Positions 36,178 through 45,477 of a stretch of 64,000 nucleotides of DNA are shown piece by piece. The DNA comes from Flavobacterium sp. MedPE-SWcel (GTDB lineage: Bacteria; Bacteroidota; Bacteroidia; Flavobacteriales; Flavobacteriaceae). Within the stretch, counting starts at the first letter, position 1. Every line of letters begins with the position of its first letter. The stretch is taken from positions 1 to 64,000 of the forward strand of contig MPCW01000007.1 in the NCBI GenBank assembly GCA_001874325.1, in the 5' to 3' direction. The notes below the pieces were generated by a model, which saw nothing but the letters and a program-made list of their open reading frames with translations, did not search any database and was not told where the DNA came from. The position numbers and the translations under genes were made by a program.

Positions 36178-37260
36178 ATGAGACAAGCAAAAGCCCTATT
36201 ATTCCTAATCAGTATCACTTTTTCTTTAATTGGATATTGTCAACAACAAAATCGCACTTCAGATTTTAAAATATTAGATAACAATAAAGATGGAAAAATA
36301 AGCCCTTACGAAGCTTTAGACATACTGCTTTCTATGGAAAAGAAAACTGGTAGCGAACTACATCTAAGTAAAATCGGAAATCTAATATCAGAATACGAAA
36401 AAGAGCAACAAGAAGAAATTAACGACATATTTACTGAGGTTGACACTAACAAAAATAACATTATAGAAGCTAGTGAAGCAACCGAAGAAATGATGCAGTT
36501 TTTACCCTTAATGGATTCTGATAAAAACAACTCTGTAACACGAGAGGAAGCTGCTAACTTTAATTTTGAAAACGCATTCTTTATGAGCGATGAAGCCATA
36601 AAAGAAGAAATCGATATGATTTTTGCACAACTTGCACCATCTAAAGATAACATTACAATAAACACCATACCTCAAGAAATACAAGAAGAACTTAAAGGCT
36701 GGGATATTAATGGTGACGGAAACGTTACAAAAACAGAAGCCTTTAATAGTATAAAGCCAGGTGTTTCAGCAGCTCAATTCGAAGTAAAAGGTACTACTGC
36801 ATACATGAGCGGCACTATTGGCAGTAGCACTCCTGCTGCTGTATTAAAACTCGTTTTTGAACACCCAAATGTAACAACAATAGAACTGCTTAATGTACCA
36901 GGTTCTGTAGATGACGTAGCAAACCTACGTGCATGCTTATATGTACATAAGTTTGGGTTACATACAAAGGTTAATTCAAAAAGCAATATTGCCTCAGGAG
37001 GAACTGATTTTTTTCTTGCAGGTCATAAAAGAGAAGTAGAAAAAGGCGCTAAAATTGGAGTACACTCTTGGAGTGGTGGTGCAAAAGCTGCTTCCGAATT
37101 CCCTAAAAGTCATGATGTACATAAAAAATACCTAGAATATTATAGCGCAGTAAACATCCCTCAAGGGTTTTACTGGTACACACTAAAAGCTGCTCCTGCA
37201 AATAGCATTCACAACATGACAGAAAAAGAAATCATCAAATACAATATCAGAAGTAACTAA
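36178..37260 (+). CDS. EF-hand protein fused to a Clp-like (COG3904-type) serine hydrolase domain
   Basis: 360 residues with a signal peptide (ALLFLISITFSLIGYC). Four canonical 12-residue EF-hand loops are visible: Asp34-Glu45 (DNNKDGKISPYE), Asp89-Glu100, Asp113-Glu124 and Asp176-Glu187 (DINGDGNVTKTE), so the N-terminal half should bind calcium. Residues ~200-350 resemble ClpP/crotonase-fold periplasmic proteins: a possible nucleophile Ser273 in SNIASGGTDFFLAGHKR and His296 in GAKIGVHSWSGG. The family's usual Ala-Cys after the serine is Gly-Gly here. A calcium-regulated periplasmic protease is a reasonable inference. The gene sits behind an attenuator-like leader and 16 bases before a TraB-like lipoprotein gene. 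Confidence 0.78.
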   Translation: MRQAKALLFLISITFSLIGYCQQQNRTSDFKILDNNKDGKISPYEALDILLSMEKKTGSELHLSKIGNLISEYEKEQQEEINDIFTEVDTNKNNIIEASEATEEMMQFLPLMDSDKNNSVTREEAANFNFENAFFMSDEAIKEEIDMIFAQLAPSKDNITINTIPQEIQEELKGWDINGDGNVTKTEAFNSIKPGVSAAQFEVKGTTAYMSGTIGSSTPAAVLKLVFEHPNVTTIELLNVPGSVDDVANLRACLYVHKFGLHTKVNSKSNIASGGTDFFLAGHKREVEKGAKIGVHSWSGGAKAASEFPKSHDVHKKYLEYYSAVNIPQGFYWYTLKAAPANSIHNMTEKEIIKYNIRSN

Positions 37261-37276
37261 ACCCAAAATTATCATC

Positions 37277-37984
37277 ATGAAAAAATCAAAAGCGAACGTA
37301 ATCATTCTATTTTTAACCACACTATTACTTCAATCTTGCATTGGCAGTAGTGAAATGAAAATGATTAAGGAAACCAAAGCGAGTTATACAGATTACAGCA
37401 ATAAAGACAAGCAAATACGATTTGTAAAAATGCATCACATAGGAAAAGAAGAATTTTATGCTGATGTTGCCACTATTGTAGAAAATGCTAAAAACAAAAA
37501 CTATGTATTGTTTTATGAATGGATAGACTTTGATATCGCTACAGATATAGAAAAAAGAAAGGCTCGAAAGTTAGTAGGCTTTATCCCTTCACCAGAGGGC
37601 TACAAGAAACTCTTAAAACAATTAGGCGATGAAACCCTTGTTGTTCAAAAAAACGACCAATACTTAAACTTAGTAAACAACAAAGATTTTCGAGTAGATT
37701 TCACACCGAAAGAGCTTATTAAAAGTTACGAAAGCAAGTACGGAATGCTTGTATTAAACGATGAAGATAAAAACACCCCTATAGAAGATTTTATTGAGGT
37801 TAAATTACCACAGGAACAAGTTAACGAGGTTATACTTAACGATCGCAATAAGTACTTAGCAAACAAGATAATTAAAAGTAACCACTCTAAAATAATTGTT
37901 CTTTATGGAGCTGCTCACGAAGTAGGTCTAGTTGAACTACTACAAGAAAATGACGCTAACTGGAAAGAGATAAATAATAATTAA
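37277..37984 (+). CDS. TraB/GumN-like lipoprotein
   Basis: 235 residues with lipobox LLQSC (Cys21). MHHIGKEEFYADV near residues 52-64, VLFYEWID, a late RNKYLANKI and IIVLYGAAHEVGLVELLQE form the pattern of the TraB/PrgY/GumN (Tiki-related) superfamily, whose conserved HxG, E, RN and GAAH elements are thought to bind metal. Tiki proteins are metalloproteases; bacterial roles are mostly unproven. The start is 16 bases after the EF-hand/Clp gene, so both exported proteins are likely made together. Confidence 0.65.
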   Translation: MKKSKANVIILFLTTLLLQSCIGSSEMKMIKETKASYTDYSNKDKQIRFVKMHHIGKEEFYADVATIVENAKNKNYVLFYEWIDFDIATDIEKRKARKLVGFIPSPEGYKKLLKQLGDETLVVQKNDQYLNLVNNKDFRVDFTPKELIKSYESKYGMLVLNDEDKNTPIEDFIEVKLPQEQVNEVILNDRNKYLANKIIKSNHSKIIVLYGAAHEVGLVELLQENDANWKEINNN

Positions 37985-38001
37985 TCTTTTCTATTAAACA
38001 C

Positions 38002-38037
38002 AAAAAAGGCGTACAAGTTAACTTATACGCCTTTTTT
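38002..38037. terminator. Bidirectional terminator, copy 1
   Basis: Palindromic stem AAAAAAGGCGTA...TACGCCTTTTTT between convergent genes; closely similar to the hairpin at 39146-39187. Confidence 0.85.
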
Positions 38038-38038
38038 A

Positions 38039-39094
38039 TTACTCCCAAGGTCCGTTTGTCATTACATTTACCACCTCTCCATCTTTGCTAATTCTATATA
38101 ATCCTCCTGCACAACCAAGCCAAACATTCCCTTTTTTGTCTTTTAAAAAACTCATGGTCGAACTTGGAATATTATAATTTACAAACTCATTATTTGCATA
38201 CCTATAAACTCCATTACCCGTTGTACTAAACCATATTTCGTTTAAATCGTCTTTATAAATCTCAAAAACATCACTTTTGCTTAATCCATCTATTTCAGAG
38301 AAGTGAACAAATTTTTCGCCATCATATTTATTTAAACCTCCATTACCAGCTCGTTTATCCGATTCTGCTTTGTCTTTTTCTGCAACCCTTGTTCCAATCC
38401 AAATACTCCCTTCTTTATCTTCAACAATTGACTGTACATTATTTGAATTCAACCCTTCTTTTATAGTAAAAGAAACAAATGTACTTCCATCAAACTTACT
38501 CACTCCATAACCATCTCTCCCAAACCAAATGTTTCCTTTCGAATCTTCTGTAATTGAGGTTACCCAATCTTTTGTATCTGGGTTAATCTCTGTATCTATT
38601 TTTGGATAAGGAATGGAAAAATCAGCAAACTGAGTTCCATCAAATCGACAAACTCCACCCCAAGTTCCAATCCAAAACACCCCTTTACTATCAATAAATA
38701 AACAACTTATCATATCGCTACAAAGTCCATCTTCTTCTGAATAGTTTGTAAATGTTTTTCCATCAAATTTAGATAAGCCAGCACCTGTTCCAAACCATAT
38801 ATTACCCAAATTATCTTCAATTACACTTACAATTCTATTGGTTGGTAATCCGTCATTCGTTGTTAAGTAAACCAATTTGTCTCCGTTGTATTTAGCCACT
38901 CCTTTTTCTAAAGTTCCAAACCACAAATTCCCTTTAGAGTCCTGAAATGTTTCAACCACATATTGCCCTATTTGTACACCATCAGTTTGCACCTCGTGGT
39001 TTTCAACCTCGGCAATTCTTTCTTTTTTCTCTTGAGAATGACACGAAACAAATAGGCTTGTTAATACAATTAAAAGTAAACTTTTCATTTTCAT
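38039..39094 (-). CDS. Two-component-regulator propeller lipoprotein
   Basis: 351 residues from the inner ATG at 39094 (MKMKSLLLIVLTSLFVSC, lipobox FVSC); the longer frame adds residues without signal character and crosses the upstream hairpin. The mature part is built almost entirely of Reg_prop beta-propeller blades of the form FEDSKGNLWFGT...KFDGKTFTNYSEEDGL repeated about six times. This is the sensor domain of hybrid two-component systems, but no kinase follows, so it is a free lipid-anchored ligand-binding propeller. It is flanked on both sides by near-identical terminators. Confidence 0.85.
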   Translation of the reverse strand: MKMKSLLLIVLTSLFVSCHSQEKKERIAEVENHEVQTDGVQIGQYVVETFQDSKGNLWFGTLEKGVAKYNGDKLVYLTTNDGLPTNRIVSVIEDNLGNIWFGTGAGLSKFDGKTFTNYSEEDGLCSDMISCLFIDSKGVFWIGTWGGVCRFDGTQFADFSIPYPKIDTEINPDTKDWVTSITEDSKGNIWFGRDGYGVSKFDGSTFVSFTIKEGLNSNNVQSIVEDKEGSIWIGTRVAEKDKAESDKRAGNGGLNKYDGEKFVHFSEIDGLSKSDVFEIYKDDLNEIWFSTTGNGVYRYANNEFVNYNIPSSTMSFLKDKKGNVWLGCAGGLYRISKDGEVVNVMTNGPWE

Positions 39095-39145
39095 AGTTTT
39101 ATACAAACTTAACAAGAAATAAACAATACACTTCTCATAAAACAC

Positions 39146-39187
39146 AAAAAAGGCGTATAAGTACCAGTGGTAACTTATACGCCTTTT
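39146..39187 (-). terminator. Terminator of the TonB receptor operon, copy 2
   Basis: Stem AAAAGGCGTATAAGT / ACTTATACGCCTTTT enclosing ACC/GGT; the flanks (AAACACAAAAAAGGCGTA) match copy 1. Confidence 0.8.
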
Positions 39188-39207
39188 CTTATTTAGAAAA
39201 TAGCTCC

Positions 39208-41634
39208 TTAAAACTTTATTTGGAGCGTTGTATAGAAGTTTCTATTAGCTGAAGGAATAATACCTGGCCCAGGGTAACCTGTAGCACGACGTGTAAAGTA
39301 ATGGTTGTCTAAAACATTATTAACACCCGCCTCTAGCTTAAATATCTTATATGAATACGATACCGAAACATCTAAAACATCATAAGCAGGAATTTCACCT
39401 ATAACACCACTTAAATTACCATCCACAGCATTTGTAGCATCCGTAAATTGTTGTGAAAGGTAAGTGTACTGAATGCTCGATAGTATATTTTTATACCCAA
39501 ATCGCACACCTGTTTTAAAGTTCAAATCAGGTATAAACTCTACCTTATTACCCTCTACTCCATTTGCTTGCGATGTAGTATATTCAGAATCTATAACAGA
39601 TGTGTTTACAAAATAATTAAAACTATACCTGTTACCTAAGTTTAACATTCTACTCAAGTTAAAATCTATTAACGACTCTACACCATATATTAAAGCATCA
39701 CCCACATTACCACGTTCGCTTTTTACTCTACCATCTATAGCCTTTTGTACAAAGCCTATTCTATCGTTATAAAACAACCCAAACACACTAGCATCATATG
39801 ATATTATGTGCTTATAATTACCTCTCAAACCTAAATCTATAGTAAAACCTTCCTCATCACTTATATCTGGACTAATCGCAAATGCAGGATTCACAATACT
39901 TATATCAGAAAACGTTACCGATCGATAATTTTGTGATGCATTAGCATATACCTCAACCGAAGTAGACGGCTTATAACTCACACCTAAACCTAACAATACA
40001 AAAGAGCGTTCTCTTACCTCACTATCATCTACAGTTTCCTCAAAAATTACATTACCAGCAGCATCAGTATTAATGTTTTTATAAAAACCATCACTCTCCG
40101 TTTTTATATGCTCAAAACGAAAACCTGGTGTTACCGAAAGTTTATCGCTCAAGTAGAATATATTTTCTCCAAACACTGCTAAGTTCAAGTTAGGGTAAGT
40201 ATATTTTGACTGATTTGCATAGTTTGGATATGCTCCATGCTGAAAATCAAAATTAGCATCGCTCCCATCAGATCCTGGACCTTGTTCGCTTGTATTATCT
40301 GCCTTATAAAACTTAGCACCCAATAAGCCTACTGCTTTTTTACCAAACACTTCATACTTATGTAGTACACGTGACTCAAAACCAAAATTATTAAAGTCTC
40401 CTTTTATTAGATCACGCTCTTCCATGCTATCTACCTGATCTACTCTATTGGTTCTAAAACCAAGAGCATATCGCGAAGCTTTTAAACCAAAAGCATTAAA
40501 TGTAAAGTTCGTTTGCTCAGAAAACTTGTGCGCAAACTTCAAGTTAAACAACAACCAGTCTACCTGAAACCAGTTACGCTCACGGTTACTCTGAAAAGGA
40601 TCATTATCAAACATTTGATCGTTTAACCCTCCTGCTTGTTTTGCTAAGTATCGCAAGTAAGTAACCTCTCCAGTAAGCTTTGTTTTCTCATTAAACTTAT
40701 ACCCTATGTGCGCATAAGCATTTTTAGATTCAAATTCAGAATTTGGTCTAAAACCATCTCCTTTTTTATAGTTAAAAAACGAGTAGTAACTCCAGTTTTT
40801 ATGTGTACCACTCACACTAGTAAAGTTGGTATATAAATTATTACTCCCCACCGTGTTTCTTGTAACAACCTCTAGTGGTTTGTTTGGGTTAGGCTTTTTC
40901 ATTATAAAATTCACCAATCCGCCAAACTGTGTACCATATTGTAGTGATGCTGCACCCCTAACAATCTGAACTTCTTTTAACCCTTCGGCAGCAGGTGCAT
41001 AATAACTCTCTGGGTAGCCCAAAACATCAGCACTAATATCATACCCGTTTTGACGCGTATTAAAGTTAGCTGTTCTATTAGGATCTAACCCTCTACCCCC
41101 AATGTTAAGCTGTAATCCTGCATCATCATTTTGGTAAATATTTAACCCTGCAACTTGGCTATAAATTTGTCGTGCATTGTTAGAAGCTAGGTTTGCCATA
41201 GATTGCTCTACTAAAACCACTTCTGTTTTTTTACCCGCATAAATAGCCGTTTCCTCTACATCTTTAAGGCGTTTTAGCTCAAATGCCTTTGCACGTCGTG
41301 CATTAATTTCAACCTCCGATAATTCTTCTGAGAAAAGTTGTAACTGCTGATTTACCACTACATCTTTTGTAACAGTAATTTGCTTCTCAACAACAGAATG
41401 TTCGTACGATAAAAAAACAAGTGTTAACTGCTCTTTCTCTGTTGTAAATTCATAAAAACCATCGGCATTAGTTACTGCTAACTGCTTCCAGTTTTTATCG
41501 TAAACTTCAGCATTTTCAATGGGTAAACTTGTATCGGCAGTAATTACTGTACCTGATACTTTATTTTGAGCGTTTATACTTATTGCTAATAAATAAACGA
41601 CTATTAAAATACTATAATCCTTTAATCTCATCAT
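39208..41634 (-). CDS. TonB-dependent receptor, probably for iron
   Basis: 808 residues with signal peptide (ILIVVYLLAISINAQ), an N-terminal carboxypeptidase-regulatory-like domain (VSGTVITADTSLPIENAEVYD), a plug (IYSQVAGLNIYQNDDAGLQLNIGGRGL) and a 22-strand-type barrel ending in aromatic F (FYTTLQIKF). It should import a ligand across the outer membrane with TonB energy. The linked imelysin and imelysin-like genes point to iron or an iron chelate (FecA-like). Its start overlaps the end of the HTTM gene by 23 bases, indicating translational coupling. Confidence 0.92.
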   Translation of the reverse strand: MMRLKDYSILIVVYLLAISINAQNKVSGTVITADTSLPIENAEVYDKNWKQLAVTNADGFYEFTTEKEQLTLVFLSYEHSVVEKQITVTKDVVVNQQLQLFSEELSEVEINARRAKAFELKRLKDVEETAIYAGKKTEVVLVEQSMANLASNNARQIYSQVAGLNIYQNDDAGLQLNIGGRGLDPNRTANFNTRQNGYDISADVLGYPESYYAPAAEGLKEVQIVRGAASLQYGTQFGGLVNFIMKKPNPNKPLEVVTRNTVGSNNLYTNFTSVSGTHKNWSYYSFFNYKKGDGFRPNSEFESKNAYAHIGYKFNEKTKLTGEVTYLRYLAKQAGGLNDQMFDNDPFQSNRERNWFQVDWLLFNLKFAHKFSEQTNFTFNAFGLKASRYALGFRTNRVDQVDSMEERDLIKGDFNNFGFESRVLHKYEVFGKKAVGLLGAKFYKADNTSEQGPGSDGSDANFDFQHGAYPNYANQSKYTYPNLNLAVFGENIFYLSDKLSVTPGFRFEHIKTESDGFYKNINTDAAGNVIFEETVDDSEVRERSFVLLGLGVSYKPSTSVEVYANASQNYRSVTFSDISIVNPAFAISPDISDEEGFTIDLGLRGNYKHIISYDASVFGLFYNDRIGFVQKAIDGRVKSERGNVGDALIYGVESLIDFNLSRMLNLGNRYSFNYFVNTSVIDSEYTTSQANGVEGNKVEFIPDLNFKTGVRFGYKNILSSIQYTYLSQQFTDATNAVDGNLSGVIGEIPAYDVLDVSVSYSYKIFKLEAGVNNVLDNHYFTRRATGYPGPGIIPSANRNFYTTLQIKF

Positions 41635-42982
41635 TAAATGGTAATATCCAACGCTTGCGCTTGAATGATTCTTCTTCTTGGTACAAATCTACGGCTTTAT
41701 CTACAAACGGCTGACTTAACCTGCCGTTTAAAGCCACATAACTTTCGGCAAATACCTGTATGTTTTTATACCCTTTATTTTTATAATGGTCGCCCAAATA
41801 ATGTGCATATTCTAATATAAAATCGGGCTGAAAACTCATCTGTTTTTCTTGCAGTGGTGTTAGAAAGTCTGCATTATTTACATAAAAGAATTCCTTTGTT
41901 TCGCTATCTACAATTTTAAAAGTAGTATATCCCATTTTCTCCATAAGCATAACACGCCAAGAGAAACGGAAACCCTCCTCTGTCCAGAATAATTCTCCTG
42001 GATATAGAGCATACCTAAACGGAAATAATAACTGTATTGCAAAAAACACAGCTAGTACTGTTGTTACTACAGGCTTAAACTTATAGTTGTACTGTGCCAC
42101 CTCTGTTATAGCAACTGCTTTTATATTAAACGAGCGATGTATAATTCGTTTTATAAACAAAATGACTTTTTCATGAAAACCTGCCTCAAAGAAAATTAAC
42201 GATCCTACTATCATTACATACGGGAACATCCCGATAGGGAACAACACACGCGTAAACACATGAAAGAATACAACAAGACCAAAGGCAATCCATCGTGTTC
42301 TTTTATACAATAATAAAAACGGGATAAATAAATCGTACAACATACCCGACCAACTCATCGCATGATGAAACCAATCTTGTTGCATTAAATTTTCTCCAAT
42401 AAGAGGTAAGTCATATTTAGAAGGCAACCATATTTTTAAAGGCATGGCTTTACCTAGCCAGTCAGAGTTAATTTTTGCTAACCCTGCATAAAAATATACT
42501 ATACCTAATAGTAATTTTATACAATCAATACTCCACTGTGGTATTTGATTATATGATTTTTTCCTGATAAATGAATCAACCGAAAACGAAACATTAGCAG
42601 GTAAAAAAATCAGTACAAAACTCATTATACTTATAAAGTAATAATGATTAAGGTAAGTACTTTTATCCATGAGTTCTATATAAGTAAAACTCAAAAAGAA
42701 AGTAATAATGGCAAGTCTGTATTTAAAACCTATCGCCACAAAAAAAGCCGACAAGCCACAAATAACAAACAGTAAGTAAGTATAATCACCAAAAGGTTTA
42801 ACCCACTCGAAACCGTAGTACGTAAAATGGAACTTAGGCTCAATATAAAGTGTTTCTATCCACCCTTTAGACCAAAACCTAACAATACTAAAAAACATCA
42901 TTAACCCAAAGCCTATTCTAAAAACCATTAATGGTGCAGCCTTAGTATTCTTGTCTAAATATGTTTTTAAGCTAAAATTCAT
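41612..42982 (-). CDS. HTTM-domain membrane protein (vitamin K-dependent carboxylase-like)
   Basis: 456 residues from the ATG at 42982; the longer frame upstream is read through a terminator hairpin and is rejected. At least eight hydrophobic helices and the HTTM text FRIGFGLMMFFSIVRFWSKGW, LNHYYFISIMSFVLIFLPA, GIVYFYAGLAKINSDWL, DLFIPFLLLY, FFHVFTRVLFPIGMFPYVMI fit the family related to gamma-glutamyl carboxylase. Bacterial members are of unknown function and recur next to imelysin and TonB genes. The gene starts only four bases after a terminator T-run and overlaps the TonB gene, so its expression may depend on read-through. Confidence 0.88.
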   Translation of the reverse strand: MNFSLKTYLDKNTKAAPLMVFRIGFGLMMFFSIVRFWSKGWIETLYIEPKFHFTYYGFEWVKPFGDYTYLLFVICGLSAFFVAIGFKYRLAIITFFLSFTYIELMDKSTYLNHYYFISIMSFVLIFLPANVSFSVDSFIRKKSYNQIPQWSIDCIKLLLGIVYFYAGLAKINSDWLGKAMPLKIWLPSKYDLPLIGENLMQQDWFHHAMSWSGMLYDLFIPFLLLYKRTRWIAFGLVVFFHVFTRVLFPIGMFPYVMIVGSLIFFEAGFHEKVILFIKRIIHRSFNIKAVAITEVAQYNYKFKPVVTTVLAVFFAIQLLFPFRYALYPGELFWTEEGFRFSWRVMLMEKMGYTTFKIVDSETKEFFYVNNADFLTPLQEKQMSFQPDFILEYAHYLGDHYKNKGYKNIQVFAESYVALNGRLSQPFVDKAVDLYQEEESFKRKRWILPFNDEIKGL

Positions 42983-42985
42983 TAT

Positions 42986-43017
42986 AAAAAAAGGTTGCCT
43001 TATTACTAGCAACCTTT
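42986..43017 (-). terminator. Intra-operon terminator/attenuator before HTTM gene
   Basis: On the minus strand, stem AAAGGTTGC / GCAACCTTT followed by seven T, 20 bases after the imelysin stop. The HTTM ATG comes four bases after the T-run, so the hairpin may also hide its ribosome site. Confidence 0.75.
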
Positions 43018-43037
43018 GTTTTTTTGTATCTTAATTA

Positions 43038-44138
43038 TTAATCGCCATCGGCATCTACATAGTCTACACTAACGTTAAATGCTTGTAACATATCTACTTT
43101 TAGCAACACTACTACAGTTTGTAATGCATCATACGTTTCCGTCATTTTTGTATTATCTGTAGTTACCTGTGTATAAAAGTTATTATTTAATCCTTCCATC
43201 TCTAATTGAGCATTAGCAAAACCGTTATTAATACTAGTTGCTAATTCTGATTTATTCAAAAAGTCTAAATATGTTTTAAAACTACTCCCAGCAGTACCCG
43301 TTAAGTACCCTTTCCCTTCAAACACATTTCTTACAGCCTTTAAAGCTTCTAGAGCTAATTCTCTAGACACTTCTTGATTATAAAATGCTTCTACCTTTTC
43401 TGGTAAAGGTGTTGTAGAAAAGTTTCCTGCTGGTATACCTACCTTGTTAGCACGAAGTCCTTTTTCAAAATAAAAGATATAGTCATTTATTAGTTTGTTA
43501 GCAGCACTCGAAGCCGTGTTTGCTGTACCAGCAATAAAAGTAGCTCTATAAGCCCCTTCCCAATCCGTTACAACCGCACCAGTAAGACTATTCATTCTAT
43601 CAATTAAATCTGTTAGATAAGTAGTATACTTTGCAGCATCAGGGTTAGTACTGTATTTTTCTACTATTGCAGCATCAGTATCAGCTACACCATATAACAT
43701 ATAGTCAAGCGCAGGGAAACCAACAGCATCATAGTTATTAGCATGCGTTAAATCATACCCACCAGCAGCAATATTAGCTTCAATATCTACAGTACTTGCT
43801 GGGTAAACATTCATTTGAAAATGATATAGCGTTTCCTCAGCTTTACCAATGTTAAGCATTTCTACATGTTGCCATGTCTTGTAAGCGTTTAACCACGATG
43901 TTCTAAAACCATCAAGATTAGCCTGATTTGGTGTTGCCACAAAAGCATCTTTTGCAGTAACAAGTAACCCCAGCTTAGTATCTAAATCTTGATAAGCAGG
44001 TATAATAATATTATCTGCTAAGTTTGTTAGCATCGCACCTCTATCAAAACTATCAGTGTTTCCACTCCCTGAATCATCACTCCCTGAGCAAGCTACAACT
44101 AAAGCAGTAGCGCATAACATTAAAAAAAGCTTCTTCAT
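43038..44138 (-). CDS. Imelysin-family lipoprotein
   Basis: 366 residues with lipobox VVACS. The two-repeat helical imelysin fold is visible from W-K-T-W-Q-H text (LNAYKTWQHVEMLNIGKAEETLYHF) to FPALDYMLYGV and the second half (VRNVFEGKGYLTG, SFKTYLDFLNKSELA). Imelysins (EfeO/ICMP-like) are periplasmic or surface proteins tied to iron binding and iron uptake; they are not active peptidases. It has its own -7 box but is positioned to feed into the HTTM-TonB pair. Confidence 0.9.
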   Translation of the reverse strand: MKKLFLMLCATALVVACSGSDDSGSGNTDSFDRGAMLTNLADNIIIPAYQDLDTKLGLLVTAKDAFVATPNQANLDGFRTSWLNAYKTWQHVEMLNIGKAEETLYHFQMNVYPASTVDIEANIAAGGYDLTHANNYDAVGFPALDYMLYGVADTDAAIVEKYSTNPDAAKYTTYLTDLIDRMNSLTGAVVTDWEGAYRATFIAGTANTASSAANKLINDYIFYFEKGLRANKVGIPAGNFSTTPLPEKVEAFYNQEVSRELALEALKAVRNVFEGKGYLTGTAGSSFKTYLDFLNKSELATSINNGFANAQLEMEGLNNNFYTQVTTDNTKMTETYDALQTVVVLLKVDMLQAFNVSVDYVDADGD

Positions 44139-44173
44139 TATCCTCTCAATTTCTATTAAATTCTAATTTTCTG

Positions 44174-44181
44174 CAAAATTA
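44174..44181 (-). promoter_or_regulatory. -7 box TAATTTTG for the imelysin gene
   Basis: Minus-strand TAnnTTTG match 36 bases upstream of the ATG. Confidence 0.5.
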
Positions 44182-44243
44182 CTAAAGTAGTTGCTATGTT
44201 CAACAAGAACACTGCAACTACTTTTAAATAAGTTTGTTATTTT

Positions 44244-45443
44244 TTAGTTTGCAGCCTGTGCAGATGTAAATCCGAACTTAGCAGCGATAGTATCAGACAT
44301 AGTATTTAAAGCCTCAGGAGTTGCATCCCAGAAACCATTACCTGCTAATAATTCACTAATAAAAGTATCAACCTCAGCTTTTGTAAAGTAAGGTGTTGTA
44401 GTATTTGGCATACGTGTAAACTGTAAACTGTATACAAATCCAAAACCTTCTGATAAATCATGAAAAGCACTTGCTTTATCAGTAGCTAAAGTAGCCGCAC
44501 CAGCTTGTAAGTAGTGAGATGCTCTTACAGCAATTACTAAAGATATTTTCTCTCTAATAATTTTTGCTTGCTCATCACGAACTGTATAGTTTTTAGCTAC
44601 AATTGCAGCTCTACCTAATTTAAATGCGTTGTAAACATCATTTGCTACACCAGCAAAATCTGTATCACCATCTACTCTAGATAAGTATTTGTTTAAGAAA
44701 CTATCTGCTCCTAATACTGGAGATGCAGGGTTAGTCTCGTTACCATAAAGGTATCCATAAGCCTCATCCCACTTGTGCTCCATAGTAGTATAATCTTTAC
44801 CTTCATCAAGTATATCAGCATCATTATTCGTTCTATTATCACCAGCATCTAAAACTGCAGGGCTTAAATAATTATTAAGCATTTGGTCTGTCATTAAAGC
44901 ACCTATTAATGATTTTGCAAAAGCTTGGTTATACTCTAAACCATTAGCAGCAATATAACGCTTAGTTTCTGACCCTAATTCTTGTAAATTTCCTGCAACA
45001 CCAGATGATGCTGTAGTAGCCCAGTTAGGGAATACCTCTGTTGCCTGACCTGTAATCCAACCATCAAAATCAGCTTTAATTGCATTTGCTGCTGTAGTGT
45101 TTGCAGCAAAATAATCTGTTGATGCAGCAGTTTTACTACGTACATTTTTACCTGAAGCATTTAAATCAGCATCATTAAAGTCATTTTCTCCTTCAACATG
45201 CGCAAACATAGCTTCTAGCTGTGCTTGTGTATTGGTATTATCTTTCATTGCAGACACTAACTCTTCTGCCATTTGAATTCTTGTAGTTTGACCTCCAAAA
45301 CTTACTGTAGAGTTTCCTTCTCTTACAAACTCATATGTTGCTGGTGCCACAACTGTAGGTCCAGTTACAGTATTGTCATCATCACTAGAACAAGATGTTA
45401 AAGCGCTTGCTGCTATAAATAAACCTAATGCTAATTTCTTCAT
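44244..45443 (-). CDS. DUF4856 imelysin-like lipoprotein
   Basis: 399 residues with lipobox LTSC and an Asp/Ser-rich linker (CSSDDDNTVTGP). The mature domain (YEFVREGNSTVSFGGQTTRIQMAEELVSAM; EHKWDEAYGYLYG; LQFTRMPN) matches DUF4856, a helical family that occurs together with imelysins in Bacteroidota and probably shares the role in iron binding. A -7 box lies 27 bases upstream, and the imelysin gene follows on the same strand, making this the first gene of the iron cluster. Confidence 0.85.
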   Translation of the reverse strand: MKKLALGLFIAASALTSCSSDDDNTVTGPTVVAPATYEFVREGNSTVSFGGQTTRIQMAEELVSAMKDNTNTQAQLEAMFAHVEGENDFNDADLNASGKNVRSKTAASTDYFAANTTAANAIKADFDGWITGQATEVFPNWATTASSGVAGNLQELGSETKRYIAANGLEYNQAFAKSLIGALMTDQMLNNYLSPAVLDAGDNRTNNDADILDEGKDYTTMEHKWDEAYGYLYGNETNPASPVLGADSFLNKYLSRVDGDTDFAGVANDVYNAFKLGRAAIVAKNYTVRDEQAKIIREKISLVIAVRASHYLQAGAATLATDKASAFHDLSEGFGFVYSLQFTRMPNTTTPYFTKAEVDTFISELLAGNGFWDATPEALNTMSDTIAAKFGFTSAQAAN

Positions 45444-45469
45444 TTTGCTATTTTTTTATAAATCCGGTG

Positions 45470-45477
45470 CAAATATA
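45470..45477 (-). promoter_or_regulatory. -7 box TATATTTG for the DUF4856-imelysin cluster
   Basis: Minus-strand TAnnTTTG match 27 bases before the start codon. No clear Fur-type palindrome was recognised next to it. Confidence 0.65.
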
